Positions 11,538-23,707 of a stretch of DNA of 64,000 nt are shown here, piece by piece. Within the stretch, counting starts at the first letter, position 1. The number at the start of each line of letters is the position of its first letter. The notes under the pieces were generated by a model. That model worked only from the letters and a program-made list of their open reading frames with translations. It did not search any database and had not been told where the DNA came from. Origin of the DNA: Cubamyces lactineus (lineage: Eukaryota; Basidiomycota; Agaricomycetes; Polyporales; Polyporaceae). The translations under genes were made by a program, and so were the position numbers. The stretch is from positions 1,178,001 to 1,242,000 of the forward strand of contig JACDTU010000012.1 of NCBI GenBank assembly GCA_022376465.1, given 5' to 3'.

Positions 11538-12395
11538 GTTCGGCGGTGGGCGCACCACTTCAACCCGTGTACTATTAGGCCATGACTGAAACCTCCTAGA
11601 TCTCGTCTGCGTAATGTAACTGAACCTACGTCCTCGGACGCTTCTGAGTTAACGTTCTGTTCAATCCGGGTTGTCTCTTCATTACATCGGTGAGACAGCT
11701 GGGCTTCGCGATCACAGCGTGACGCGGATGCTAGCTAGCATCGGACGAGCTCTTCAGGACAAGGCCGGAGGCGGGCGATATAGGGTTGAAGGACACAAAT
11801 GCTTGCTAACGTCCTGGAAAAGACCATACTCGAAGCCTAGAGGCGGGAAGCTCAAGAACGCCGTGACGATCCACTGCCAACGGGAGAGCGTCAGAACATG
11901 ATGGTGTATGAGAGCTGAGGGATGGTGGACGTTGCAACTGTAGGTAAACGTCTTACCCAGTCATCCGATGCATTTGTTGAGCCTTGCGTGCGGACGTATG
12001 ATCGTCAGAGTCAATGCTACTATATTGAATACTGGCCGAAGCAACAACCGTCAGACAGGATGTACGGTATATAAGCATGGTATAAGATGAAACAAAGACA
12101 CTCAGATATATACGATACCGGGGTTGAGGAACCTTCGAGGGGTTGACGGGTAGAAATAAGGGAATATGGAGTGTACTAGCTATGGTGAGGCAAGGGGATG
12201 ACGAGACACGAGGGAAGACGCAGAGACGTGAGTACAGAACCCGATAACCATGCATATGAGAGCGGTGAGTAATCCGATGAGACACAGGTATGAGATGCTA
12301 GAATGAATGAGAGGAATTCTTATGCAATGATATGTGCAATCCATGGACGCGCTGAGGATCCTATTCCAAGACGAGAACAGTCACTTCGTCTTCTT
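11538..12395. other. Intergenic, convergent 3' ends
   Basis: About 860 bp between the FunK1 stop and the stop of the long coiled-coil gene on the other strand. No gene or element is recognised. Confidence 0.45.
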
Positions 12396-15300
12396 TCACT
12401 GCCACCAGCCATCATCACCGAGGGTAGGGGCTGCCGAAACCGTACTCGGCGTGGGAGACGGCGCGCGGTAGTAAGGGCTCCGTCGGAATCCCTTGGTAGA
12501 CATGGCAGCGGCCTGCCGCCATGGCGCGTGTATTGAGTCACGGACAGAAGGCTGAGGGGGAGTCGCCACGCGCACATCGGTCGTTGTACCGTTTCCATTG
12601 AACTGCGCCTTGGGTGTGGCGGCCCGACTTTGGTTGTCGATGGTACTCGCACGCGAGTCGGGACGAGGAGGAGGATGAGTTTGGCCATTCTGATAACGCG
12701 CGACGGGCTGGAGAACGCTCGTCGACGACTTCTTGGCCTTGTCCAGCTCGGCTTGCAGCCGCGCCACTTGACCTTCCAAAGAGGCGATCTGGTCGCGAAG
12801 CTTGTTCTGCCGGTCCTGTTCACGATACAACGTCAGTATGCTCAGAACCCGCACTTCGATTGTAACGTACCTTGTCCAAGCGCTCTTCGGCATCTCTCTC
12901 CTCAAGTTGAAGTTTGACAAGAGAGTAGTCCGCGTCGAGTTGCGAGTGAGACTGCTCGATCTGGTCCAGCTTCGTCTGCGTGAGCTCGAGTTGGCCCTCG
13001 GCCTCCTTCGCGCGGCGCTCCCACTCTTCCGCACGCTGACGGGCTTGAACAAGGCTCTGCCTTGACGTCTGTGCGAGCTTCTCCTGGTTTGCAATCTTCG
13101 TCTCGCATTCCTTGACGCGACGCTGCATTGCGGCATGCTCGCCTTCCAGAACTTTGCTGCGATCCCGGATACGGCGGAGTTCCTTGATCTCCTCCTGGTC
13201 CGTCTGACTAATCATGCTGGCCAAGGTCTGGATCTGCTCTGTGGCGTGACGTAGGTCGTCCCAGTTGCCCTGTTGAGAGAGCAGCTCCTCGTTCCGCCTC
13301 TTCTGCGCGGCCAGCTCCTCAGCCAGTGCCTCCTTCTCGCGTTGAACGAATGTGGTACGGAGTTCGAGAGAATCCACCTGATGGAGTATTGTTTCAATGA
13401 AGGTCGTTGAACATACGAAGGCAGAATAGTGATGCTTACCTTGGCTTTGAGTGCCTGTTTCTCCAGGCCAATCTCGTGCTTCGCCTTCTCCAGCTCTGAC
13501 AGACGTTCTTGCTGGCTCTGGGCTTGGACGTCTGCCGCCTTCAGCCTGTCCAGCGCTCTGGCGAGAGCTTCCTCCAGCTCGGTGTTCTTTGCCTCCAACG
13601 CTGCAGCCTCCGCCGCTTTGTTGGACACTGAGTTCTGCAACAGCTCTACGCGCGAGAGGAGTCGGTCGCGCTCAGACTCGGCCACCTTGACGCGTTCGCT
13701 CAACATGTCCTTCTCAACCCGGACCTGTCCATGCGCGCCACGAGCCTTGGCCAGCTGCACCTGCAGCTCCGAGTTCGCGGCCATAAGGCGACGAATCTCC
13801 TCGGAATCCTTCTGGGAAGTGTCGCGCGCGGCGAAGTCGGCGTGAGCGTTCTGCAGCACCTTTGTGGCTTCGACCATCGCCTCGGGCAAGGCATTGATGT
13901 GCTTGATGATATCGTTGCAGAATTCGGAGAATTCCTGGTTCTGGGAGACAAGCTTCTTGTAGTCATTCGCGACGTTCGAAATCGCCGCCTCGACGTTCTG
14001 AAGCGCTTTGCTTGACCCAGCATCCTTCTCTACGCGCTCCGCACGGCTCTTGAATTCCGACTGGGCGGTGCTGAGGGCCTCGGTGGCGGCAGTGAGACGT
14101 TGGGGAAGATCAGCGAGCACCTTGACAACTTCCTCTTGGATGGAGGAGACGTCGATCTGAGGTGCAATGTCAGAAGTTTGCTTCGATGCAAGCTCCTCGA
14201 CCTTGCGCTGTACGTCAGTGAGCGGTGTAAGGAGGCCACGGACGTGCTCAGCGATGCGCTCCGCCATGGAGTCCACGTTGAGAGCGCGGTCACGCACAGC
14301 CAGACGTGAATCTAAACGCTCGACGACGAGGTCGGAGACTTGTTCTTTGATCTCGTGTGCATCCAGCGGACCCACGATGGCCCGAATCTCGGAAGTGAGA
14401 CGGCCAACAACAGCGTCCAAGTTGATGTTTGGCTGCAGTGAGGGCAAGATAGGCACGAGACGATCGACGATAAGACCCGCCGTCTCGCGTTTGTCCGAGG
14501 CCAGGTCAATGAGCTGAGAGATGTGGGGCTTAACAGCTTGGGCAAGCCGGGCAGTAAGCACGTCATAGTCCACAGGCTCTGCGCGAAGGGCAGCGATGTG
14601 CGGGAGAAGCTTCTGCAAGAGGTCCTGGACGATGTGGTCGCGATTCGCGGACGGGGCGCGGGCCGTCTCCATGGACTGTATGCGTGCGCCCAGCTGGGAC
14701 ATCGCGGACGCAAGCGCGTTGACAGTCCGGTTGCTGAGCTCCTCCACAAGCTGCCTGACATCGTCATTTTGGTCCCGCGGGGTTTGGAGAAGGCTAGCGA
14801 TATCTTGCTTCAGCACCACGCGAGTCTCTTCTTGGCTTTGCTCGATGATGCCCTTCAGGAGCTCGAAGTCGAACTCGCCCCGCGCGTCCATCTGGCTGTC
14901 ATCGAGGCTCCGAGCCGCCGACTCCTGTAATTGAGCGCGGAACAGCGAGACAACCTCCGAGATCATGGCCTCCGTCGACGAGCTGATCGCTTGACCACCA
15001 GAGGCCTGCTTGTACTGATCCAGAGCTTGCTTAATGCCGTCAAACTTCTCCTCCAGCAACCTCTCCAGCCTCTGCTCATACTGCTGCATCTCCACACGCC
15101 GCGCAAGGTTAACGGGCGGGATCGACATGTCCGAAAGCGAGTCCTCGTCATCGTCGTGGTGTCTAGGAGGGAGCGACGACCGGCGCGGCCGCCGAACGCT
15201 GAAGACATCGTCGCGCTCCAGAGACGCATCACGGAATCCAGGATCGGTGAACAGGCGTCCGCGACCAATGCGCTGGGAGATGGGAGGCACATGCAGATCG

Positions 15301-18300
15301 TCGAGCGACTGCCTCGGGCTGTGCTCGTAGATATCGCGCGAGCTGAGCCTCGAACGAACGGTCCTGCGTGTGCGCTCTTCGCCGTCGTTGTTCACAAGTG
15401 CCTTGAAGAGACCAGCGGGGACGGTGTTTGTCGACACAGGATGCTTGAAGTCGAGCGGTATCGGTGCGCGCTTGGGCTTCGCCGTCGGCGGGAACGGCAG
15501 CTCTTCCGCGCCGATCTGCGGGATAGGCATAGACACCAGCGGCTTGTTCTCGTCGTTCTCGTCGTCGTCGCTGAGCCCTGGAGAATGGGGTACATCCTTG
15601 TCCTTCTGCTGAGTCGCGAACGGTAGCGTGTTCGAGAAGCCTGAGAACGTGAACGGCTTCGCAGCAGCATTGAGCCCTGTCTCTTTCGTGGTCGGAGGAC
15701 TGGCTGGCGCTGAGTGCCGAGCCGCGTGCGCTTCCTCGGCCTGTGGCGGGAACTTGAATGACGCCATCGTATTGTGCCCATCCTCGTCTTCGCTTTCGAT
15801 CGAGCTGCCGATGCTCCGCCTTTGTCTCTTTTCGCGGCCCTGAGATGCACGCGCAGGTTCCGCGGGCGCAGACGGCGGTGTAGGGAGAGGACGAGAGACT
15901 TGAGGCTGGGGGAAGGACAACTGAGGCACACCAGGGGGTGGGCGGAACGTGAAGCCGCCGGGCTTGAACTCCTGCGCTGCCGCGTTCAGAGGCTTGCCGA
16001 GAGAAGGCGCCCGCGTGTGCGACGGCGGGGTAGACGCCGCAGGGCTCGAGAAAGCGCCAGCAGTCCAAGACCCGGACTGACGGCTCATTCCGAATACGAA
16101 CGGCTTCGCGAGTGGGTTCAACGACTCGGTGCGAGGGGCTACAGACTGAGGTTGTGGAGGCCGAGGCTGTAAACCGCCAGGGTTGAGGTATTGCTCCGAT
16201 GGGTGTCTCGAATGAGCGAGAGCAGGATCGTGGCCCGTCTGCGCCGAGTACTGCGATGCGCTGCGCGAGTGTGGGAGGGGAGGGAGAGGGCGGCCCATAC
16301 CACTGTGGCTCGACTGCGAACGGGGGAAGTATGGGTCGACAAACGACGCGTGACCCTCGTCACTCGGATTCGAGACGATGTCGTCGTCGTGGCCATCCTC
16401 CATGACGGGGACAGCAGCAACAGGCAGAGGCGGCGGGCGAGGGAAGTTCGGGATCCGACGCGGAATCTCCAGCTCCTGCTTGACCTGCTTGACACGTCGC
16501 AACATGCGACGATGTTGCCGCTCCTGCCGCGCACGCTCCTCGTCTGAAGGGTTTGACCACTCGCCAATACTCTGCGCATTGCTGAGCCATCGCAGCTCCG
16601 AACGCGTCCAGTAGAACTCACCTCATCGTCCGAAGAATCTGCGCCAGTGCGCAAGTCTTCCGAGCCAGTCCATTCGCCCACCGCTTCCTGATCTGCATCC
16701 GGGTCCACGTCTTCGACGTCCAACGGTCCCACCGGACTTCGTGCTGGGATGATCTCGTCCTCCATAATCGTACCTGGCTCCACCATACCACCCACTGACC
16801 GAAGCGAGAGCGCGACGGACAGCTTGGAGACATGTCGAGAATGCATCCTGCTCTGTGCAACAGTGCTGAGGCCATCCGCCTGCACTTCTTGCTCGGTCTC
16901 TGCGGACGCCATTGAGGCATCCGCCACTGCGCTTTCCGACGCAACACCATCGTCTACTGGCTCTTCCTGAACCGGAGGCTCTTCTTCTGGCTCCTCCTCC
17001 TCCGGAATGTCCACTCCAAATCCTCTCATGAAGTCGGGTCGGCTCTCTGGTCGCGACAGCACCGGGGGCGGCGCGAGTGACGAGACATTTGTCGGAACAC
17101 GGCCCTGGGGCGCATGGATGGTGTCTGAAGGCGCCGAAGGGGGTGCCGGGGAGAGACGGGGTACGACCTGATCAGAGCCAAGTGTGGCATTTGGCCCGAA
17201 CGGATTAAACGCACCAGCCGGGTTGTACAACGACGCCTGGTGAGAGGATGGTTGGGCGAGAGAGATACTATGTCCGTGTCGGTTCTGGAGACGGGGAGGA
17301 AGCGTGTTCGGAGAGGGAGAAAGCGCAGGAGGCTGCGGGGACGTCGCCAAGGAATTAGATGCAGACGAGTTCTGGGACTGTTGGAGCTTATTCAACTTAA
17401 AGAAGAGAAGAGCGGGGTCGGCAGGCGAAGATATCTAGATACCTATGAGTATGAACGCCTCGCAGAAGACGCATTGGACTCACTGATGCGGCACGCGCGT
17501 GGGGCGCATGTATATGAGGGACTGTGCTGCCGGTTCCACGCTCTACTCCCAACCGTTGCAGCTTCTCCTCTATAATCCTCTGCTTGATGGTGTCCCATGC
17601 AGCCTGCAAGAGGTCAATACGTGAACGACGCGACCGTGAATGCTGGAACCCACCTTTCCTGGCAGAAAGACGTCTACAGTCGGTGGCAAATGGTATCTCC
17701 AAGAATCTGGTGGGTATAGCTCGACAGTGCTCGTTTCAGGGGATTTGACATCGACCTGCTCCGGAATTTCCGAAGGTCGAAGAGGCGTCCGAGCGAACGC
17801 CGCACGTTTCGCCGGCTCATCGGCCTCAGCAGGGATCGTCTCGCGAGGGAAATTGACAATGACTTTCTTCGGCTTTGGCGCACTCGCCGCCGCCGGTGTC
17901 GCAGCACTGCTTGGCGGGATAGGACTAACTTTCCGTTGCGGCCCGCCCAGGACGGCCTTCGGTGGACCACCCACGCTCACGCTAGCAGACCGCTTGCTCC
18001 TTGGAACGAAAGGTGGGGCAAAAGGAGCAAGGCCCGGGACCATCGGCGGAGGGAAGCCATTTTGGCCCAGAGGCGTCATGGGCATGCCTGGGGGCGGTAG
18101 GATCCCCGCTGCAGCGAGCTGCATAACGCTCGGATGGCTTCGGTGCATCGACGGACGGCCAGGAGCGCCTGGTTGCGGTGGGAAGAAATTGGGTTGCATC
18201 GGTGTCTGGAGCGGATTGGCCTGAGGTCCAAGCACAAACGGTGGGTGCATGCTTTGCTGGATGGATGTTGGCAACGCGGGGGAGAACAGAGGCGCGTTAT

Positions 18301-18382
18301 CCGCGAAAGACATGGGCTGCTGAGCGTTGAGGTTGGGTGGTATGAACAGCCGTGAGGGCTGTTGACGGTGCTGCGACACCAT
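12396..18382 (-). CDS. Very long coiled-coil protein of unknown function
   Basis: I do not recognise this family by name. Six exons on the minus strand (18382-17654, 17603-17484, 17395-16622, 16538-13440, 13377-12871, 12815-12396) join in frame to about 1,882 residues. The N-terminal 240 residues are proline- and methionine-rich (NAQQPMSFADNAPLFSPALP) and end WRYHLPPTVDVFLPGK; the next exon gives AAWDTIKQRIIEEKLQRLGV. The middle is acidic and low in complexity, with RMLRRVKQVKQELEIPRRIP opening exon 4. From about residue 1,000 the protein is almost continuous heptad-like coiled coil (QREKEALAEELAAQKRRNEE, then SLEGQVARLQAELDKAKKSS), closing with a serine/proline tail ending DDGWWQ. The layout suggests a scaffold or tether. 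A short upstream frame encoding a hydrophobic helix (18553-18413) may be a missed first exon. Confidence 0.8.
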
Positions 18383-18412
18383 GGCGAGCAAGCTTCGGGA
18401 GAAGGCGGCCTA

Positions 18413-18553
18413 CAGAAGCGGTGCCGCCCACGACGTGGACAGAAGAACGGCGACGGTGAGGAAGGGGTATATGACGATGAAGACAGCACAGACAACGACG
18501 AGCTCGAGTTGAAAGGACTCTTGCCCATCCACGTGGCCGTGATTGGCGCTCAT
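18413..18553 (-). other. Short upstream frame encoding one hydrophobic helix
   Basis: An ATG at 18553 opens a 47-codon frame in which about 20 consecutive residues (LVVVCAVFIVIYPFLTVAVL) look like a transmembrane segment; it stops just before the coiled-coil gene. It could be a separate micropeptide, an upstream ORF, or the true first exon of the coiled-coil gene, because some splice choices between 18440 and 18391 put it in frame with that gene. None of those donor sites is strong. Confidence 0.35.
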
Positions 18554-20256
18554 CACAGGACTTGGTCGCTCTCAGGGGACCAGCCAACCAGCTGGGTTCG
18601 CGTCGCCACCTGCGAAGGAACTTGTGCAAGTGTCTATCTCACCTGCCAATGGCCCGGCGAGCAGCGACTCACAGAAGTGCCTGAACGCGGTAGGGGTCTG
18701 GTGATGAAGTTCCTTATAAGCATTATGAGAGCTTGAGGAATTCAGCTCAAGTTGAGCGGACCCGTAAGCGTACCGCGTTCACGCTACTCTAGCCTTGCCG
18801 TAAAGCGGATACTGACGTTGAAATGCACAGGAAAAGCCACAATTGACCGCTCGAACCACTCTTCTAGTCGCCGTACTCAATAGTGTCCACCTCGAACGCT
18901 CGGTAGCACAAGTCACCGAGTCATTCTGCTCGTCCATCGTATGCCTTGCATACAGGCGTGTAACTCCTGGACGTCGAGGGAACTGAGAGTCGGGTGGCCT
19001 TGGGAAAGGAATACGACTAATTATTCTCTGCTTCGACGACCGCCAAGCTCCTTGAGAAGAGCAGGATTCGTTTGTTCCCCTACAAGGTTGGCCGTAACTG
19101 TGGCGATCCGCAACTGATAGGCCCTGCGTTCTATCACGGAGTCGTCAATTGAATTGAATATTGATTTGACTAGGACCGGCCGTGGTAGCCTGTGGACGCC
19201 TTTCTGGAAGCCATCTGGGCGGTTGCCTTAGCCTCTGACGGACGATTCACAGTCCTGCCGCCCGGACGTCCACAAGAAACGCATGGGGTGCATAGCAGGA
19301 GTGCCAGTGCAACAACCTCCGCAGAAAATGGAAGTGGCGACCGCGTTGGCAACCGGAGTCGTAAATCCCCAGGGTCAAGGAATGTCGGGGGGGGGGGGGG
19401 TTATGGACTGAAAACCGTCGATGGTTCCGTCGAGATGCGCTTCGCCGCAATCTTATCAATGACAAACAGCCTCGGCCCCAAATTTGTCAGGTCCTCCGAG
19501 TTGGCAGATTGGACGAGGAGAGCACTGGGGAGAACTCGCCCTAGGACGTGTTGTTTAGCTTCATGCCAATGGGATTTGTACGGACCATTCGCGGTTGTAT
19601 ACGTGTGGAAGCTGATCCCTTGTTTGTGAGATAGATCGGCCTGCTGCGACTCGGGTCTACTAGCAGAATCAATGAACTAGCTGGAGCGTGAGATTCACGA
19701 GAACTGAGACGCCTCATCATACTATACTTCAAAGTTCAAGCAGCATGTTCCGGAGCACTGAGATGCAGCGGCTTGCCGACATCGTTGAGTTTCGCCCGAA
19801 TCGTGACGAGACGAAGAGGAGCTCTAGCCTCACACACCTGTTGCATAGGCTGACACGTCCTACTTAGTGCATCCTCTCCTGCTGAGGTAGTAGTATGACT
19901 CGCCCTCTTTCACAACCAACGGGTCGCAAGGTCCTCGCGGAAGTGTCCAGGGGGTGGGGATGCTACGGGTTCGACGAGTACCAACAATTCTCGTACGAGC
20001 CAAGTACAGCCGCACGATTTGCTCGAAGCCTCTGACGAACGGCCAATGTCAAGCGGACTGTAGTGGACTGTAGTGGTACGCATCGAATCCAGACCATAGA
20101 GCCCTTTTGCTGGGTCGTCGTATCCCTTGCTTATCGACGCGCACTCCTGGAGGTCAATGAGACCGACGCACTATGCATGCGGGAGTTTGAAGGAAGCCGC
20201 CTCCGCCTCAAGACGACGCAATGGCTGCATTGACAGGCGGTTCTCGCCTTTGCACA
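18554..20256. other. Gene-poor intergenic region
   Basis: About 1.7 kb without a supported gene. A plus-strand open frame (19192-19629) crosses the poly-G run and resembles nothing known. The region ends in a decayed FunK1 fragment, which suggests that older coding DNA has eroded here. Confidence 0.45.
19387..19400 (+). repeat. Mononucleotide run of 14 G
   Basis: An uninterrupted run of 14 guanines in non-coding DNA. It could be a true hypervariable tract or could have a length error from sequencing or assembly. Confidence 0.9.
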
Positions 20257-20385
20257 TGCCGCCGGGCGAGAGGGACCCCGACGTTTGGACCGCGAGGATT
20301 GGAGGTCTCTCCCCAACACACCAGTAGCTCCTTCGAACGGCTTTACGAATTGATATTCAAGCAAGACGGGCAAAGTATAAAGGCG
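20257..20385 (+). pseudogene. Decayed C-terminus of a FunK1-type kinase
   Basis: On the plus strand the residues PPGERDPDVWTARIGGLSPT match the C-terminal block of the FunK1 remnant at 2683-3792 (PGERSPDVWAGNIGDLAIT). A stop codon follows after THQ. About 25 bases later another frame continues the alignment with ERLYELIFKQDGQSIKA and a stop, which corresponds to the end of the same family. The fragment thus has an in-frame stop and a frameshift, and nothing of the kinase core is recognisable upstream. It is a relic. Confidence 0.6.
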
Positions 20386-20546
20386 TAGGTTCGTCTAAAG
20401 TGTGTTGCTGCGGAGCGTCTCAATGCAGGAGAGGGTTAGAAGTTGATGCGTGCTCTGTCGGGTGGATGCTTCACATTGTTCAGAACTACATATCATCGCA
20501 GAAATAACTGAACTGGTTCGAGCACCTGATCTACAAGTAGATGCTA

Positions 20547-22805
20547 TCAGAACGTGATCTTGGTAGGGCCCTTGGGGGCGGGTATGTCGTCGCGGAAGAA
20601 CGCGCCGTACGCGCTGTGCTCCTTCTTCTTGATCGTCATCGGGAACTTCTTGAGCGGCTCCGCGTCGAACCCGCTCTCGCGCAACACACGTGCCAGCTCG
20701 CCAGCGAGGGCGCGCTCATGGTTCTCACCCGTGAAGAACGTAATCGACTTGCCGGACTTGCCACCACGGCCTGCGCAGAGGGTGCATCCTTGAGCAAAGG
20801 CGAACATAACTAGGTGAGGGAAAGAGTGGACGTACCAGTTCGCCCAATGCGATGGATGTAGTCTTCGATTGTGAGCGGGAAGGTATAGTTGATGACGGCG
20901 GCGACGTTTGGGATGTCCAAACCGCGGGCGGCGACATCGGTCGCGACGAGCAACGTCGCTGCGCCAGTCTTGAACTGTTGCAGCGCGTCGATACGCGCGG
21001 ACTGAGACATGTCGCCGTGCAGGCCCATGACTGAGAAGCCTTTGCTACGCAACATGCCCTCAACCCGCGTTGCCTCTTTTTTGTAAAGCGCGAAGATGAG
21101 GATACGGGCATCTTCGGAGGATCCTTTGCTCTTTTTGGGCAAGAGCGTTCGTAGATGGCCGAGCAGGCGAGAGCTGGGGCAGGGGTGTCAGTCAGAATGG
21201 TATGAGGAAGAGCTAGACTCGGCTTACTCTTTTGATCTTGGATCATCAAACACTTCCACCACTGTGTCGAGGCGATCAGACAAGCCGTGCGCCGATGGAA
21301 AGCGAAGATACTGTACCTTGCTCCACTCGGCTATTCGCAGTCAAGTCGTCGCTGCCAACAGTCACCCGTACGGGGTTGCGCTGGAAAGTAGCAGCTAACC
21401 GCCGTACAGCCTCCGGCCACGTCGCGCTGACTGCAACACTGTGAGCTACACCCGATAAGCGGCACGAGCGCAAATGCTTACACATGAGGGTCTGGCGTGC
21501 GTCTCCTTGCATTGCGTGCCCGATAATAGCGCGAATATCCTTCTCGAAACCCTTGTCGAGCATACGATCCGCTTCATCAAGGACGAGGTACGACACTTGG
21601 CTGAGGTCGCAGGCGCCATCATTCACCAAGTCAAGGATACGTCCAGGCGTTCCGACGATGATCCTCGTCGTCTTCCCGTCTTTGTTCGCGTTCTTGAGCG
21701 TCTTGATCTGCGGGCCCTTGTCCACGCCGCCAAACACTGCCACACTCGCAATCCCGAAAGGCTCGCCAAGCTTCTCGAGGGTTTCGTGTGTTTGAATGGC
21801 GAGCTCACGCGTCGGGGCGACCACTAGCACGGACACCGTCGAGCCCTTTTGCTTTTTCGCTACCTTCTGAGTCTTGAGAAGGCGGGCCAACGCGGGAAGG
21901 CCAAACGCCAAGGTCTTACCACTAGGTTCAAGTGTGAACGGCTTGTACGTGTTGGATATTGGGGCACGTACCTTCCCGTTTCAGCGATACCGACGACGTC
22001 TCTTCCTTCCAATGCGGGAGGCCAAGAGCATGCCTGGATAGGCGTGGGCTCCTTGAAGCCGGCAAATGCAGAACGCAGCTCGGCAGGTACGTCTAGCTGG
22101 TCGAAGGAGATGATGGGGGTAACGGGTGATACACCATCAGGGACGTGTAAGACGACTTCATGTTTCTTTAGGAAGGCGTCAATGTCGGATGAGGAAGGCG
22201 AAGGAGCGGATGGTGCAAATGCGGGCGTAGAGGACTCGGAGGGAGCATCGGACTTCTTGTCCTTCTTCTGTTTCTTCTCCTTCGAAGGCTTGGCCTCGGA
22301 TGAGTTGTCCTCTGGGACACTCTCAGAGGGCTTGTTATGAGATTCAGCGTCCTTCTTTCGCTTCTTCTTGTCCTTCTTCGAGGCCAGATCTGCAGCACTG
22401 GAGTCCTCTGCATCGCGTTTCCGCTTCTTCTTCGATTTCTTGTCGGCGGTAGGTTCAGAAGAGCTTTCAGCTGCAGGCGGGTGAATCCTGAGAACAACTG
22501 TGCAGGTAGGGCTACTTACCGGCCGCGTCCACCTCCATTTTGTCTTCGCCCTCTGCTTGCTCAAGCTCTACAGGCGCAACGACATCTTTTCGTTTCTTTT
22601 CTTTTTTCTTCTTCTTCTCGCTCTTTTCAGGCGCTTGGGCGACATCTGTCGGGCAAGACTTGAGTGCCAGAAGGACGGGAACCGGCACCCAGACATACAC
22701 ACCGCCTACGACATTACTTTGCTCCTCCTCGGGCACTGCCTTGGATTTCTTTGATTTGCGGTGCTTCTTCGTCTCTGAGCTCTCCACTTGCAAAACAGCA
22801 GTCAT
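20547..22805 (-). CDS. DBP3: ATP-dependent DEAD-box RNA helicase Dbp3
   Basis: Dbp3 is a nucleolar DEAD-box helicase needed for efficient pre-rRNA cleavage in 60S subunit assembly. The start ATG is at 22805 (MTAVLQVE). A long lysine/acid-rich N-terminus with runs such as [11 protein letters not shown] precedes the Q-motif region ([20 protein letters not shown]). The Walker A glycines (GIAETG, then [16 protein letters not shown]) span an intron near 21,913-21,972. [51 protein letters not shown] and the C-terminal RecA domain ([53 protein letters not shown]) are all present. The C-terminus [14 protein letters not shown] is typical of Dbp3. Several short introns interrupt the gene, including a 33-nt exon near 21,230-21,270. 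The N-terminal segment around 22,640-22,710 might hide one more intron. Confidence 0.93.
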
Positions 22806-23707
22806 TTTGTAGAGTGGTGGTATAGCGGAAACTGGGAGTGGCTTAAGCACTCGAAACTTGACAAGCTTTCCGGCGTCTGAGGCACATCTCGATCACTTGC
22901 TGAAATTTCGCCCGCCACGTGCACAGTCCTCACTAGGCGCCTATGTCGCTCTCAGTTATTTCAGCGCTTCCACTCCACGCTGGCAGTTCCAACCAGACCA
23001 GGTCAGCATACGCGCAGGCTCGTGCGTGCTCTTATAACGGATAGCGATTAGAAGGCAGGCGTTTAACAAGCACTGAAATGCACGGCCCGAGGTCGCTGTA
23101 TCCCAGCGACTCACGGAGGCCATATGAACATCGATGGGCGTCACATCGCTACCGCAGCACACCCGGAGGCCTAGCACACTCGGCCCAAGACGAATGACGG
23201 TATGGAGCTAGATTGTATCACCTTCTCATGCTGATCGCCTCCGCAGATGTGGGCCTTACTCTCCCCCGTGTCTGGCCCCGGAGAGTTCTATATAATAACT
23301 CCTTTGAAGCGGCCCAGGCCTCATCGAAACTTCACCAGGACATCGCTGAAGTTACGGTCCCCAAATATATGGACCAACCGGCCTGTCGTCGAATGTATAC
23401 ATGTCTTGCCGCTATGGACAAGGTTCCAGTACATGAACGTGGTACTGTGTTCGTGGCCTTGAATAGGACACGCAGGTTCTCGTGCAGGCAATGGAGCCGT
23501 TGAGAACCTATCGGCTGGATTCTCTACTAGCGGTAAACCTTGTGCCTCAAGTGTCCGGAACTTTCCAGGAGAAGGCCTCGTTGTAAAGGGAACGCCTCGT
23601 TGTGAGGACGCGGGGCTAGTATGAGTATACGGCCTCTCACACTCGCATCTGCAACCTCCGCCGCACAGACCACACTTTCGCCTTGCTGTATCGTAACACA
23701 CACAAGC
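22806..23707. promoter_or_regulatory. Divergent intergenic region between DBP3 and the first helicase gene
   Basis: About 900 bp holding both promoters. An in-frame ATG at 23621 could extend the downstream gene by 29 residues, but the extension lacks any recognisable feature. No other gene is seen. Confidence 0.4.

Noticed and set aside
14523..15626. Long plus-strand frames opposite the coiled-coil gene
   Set aside because: They are shadows of the 1,033-codon exon on the other strand, created by codon bias.
19192..19629. 145-codon plus-strand frame in the gene-poor region
   Set aside because: It is crossed by the 14-G run, has low-complexity composition and no family resemblance.
22250..22660. 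Repeated lysine/acid tracts in DBP3 as a tandem repeat or mobile insertion
   Set aside because: Such charged N-terminal tracts are normal for Dbp3 and other nucleolar helicases.
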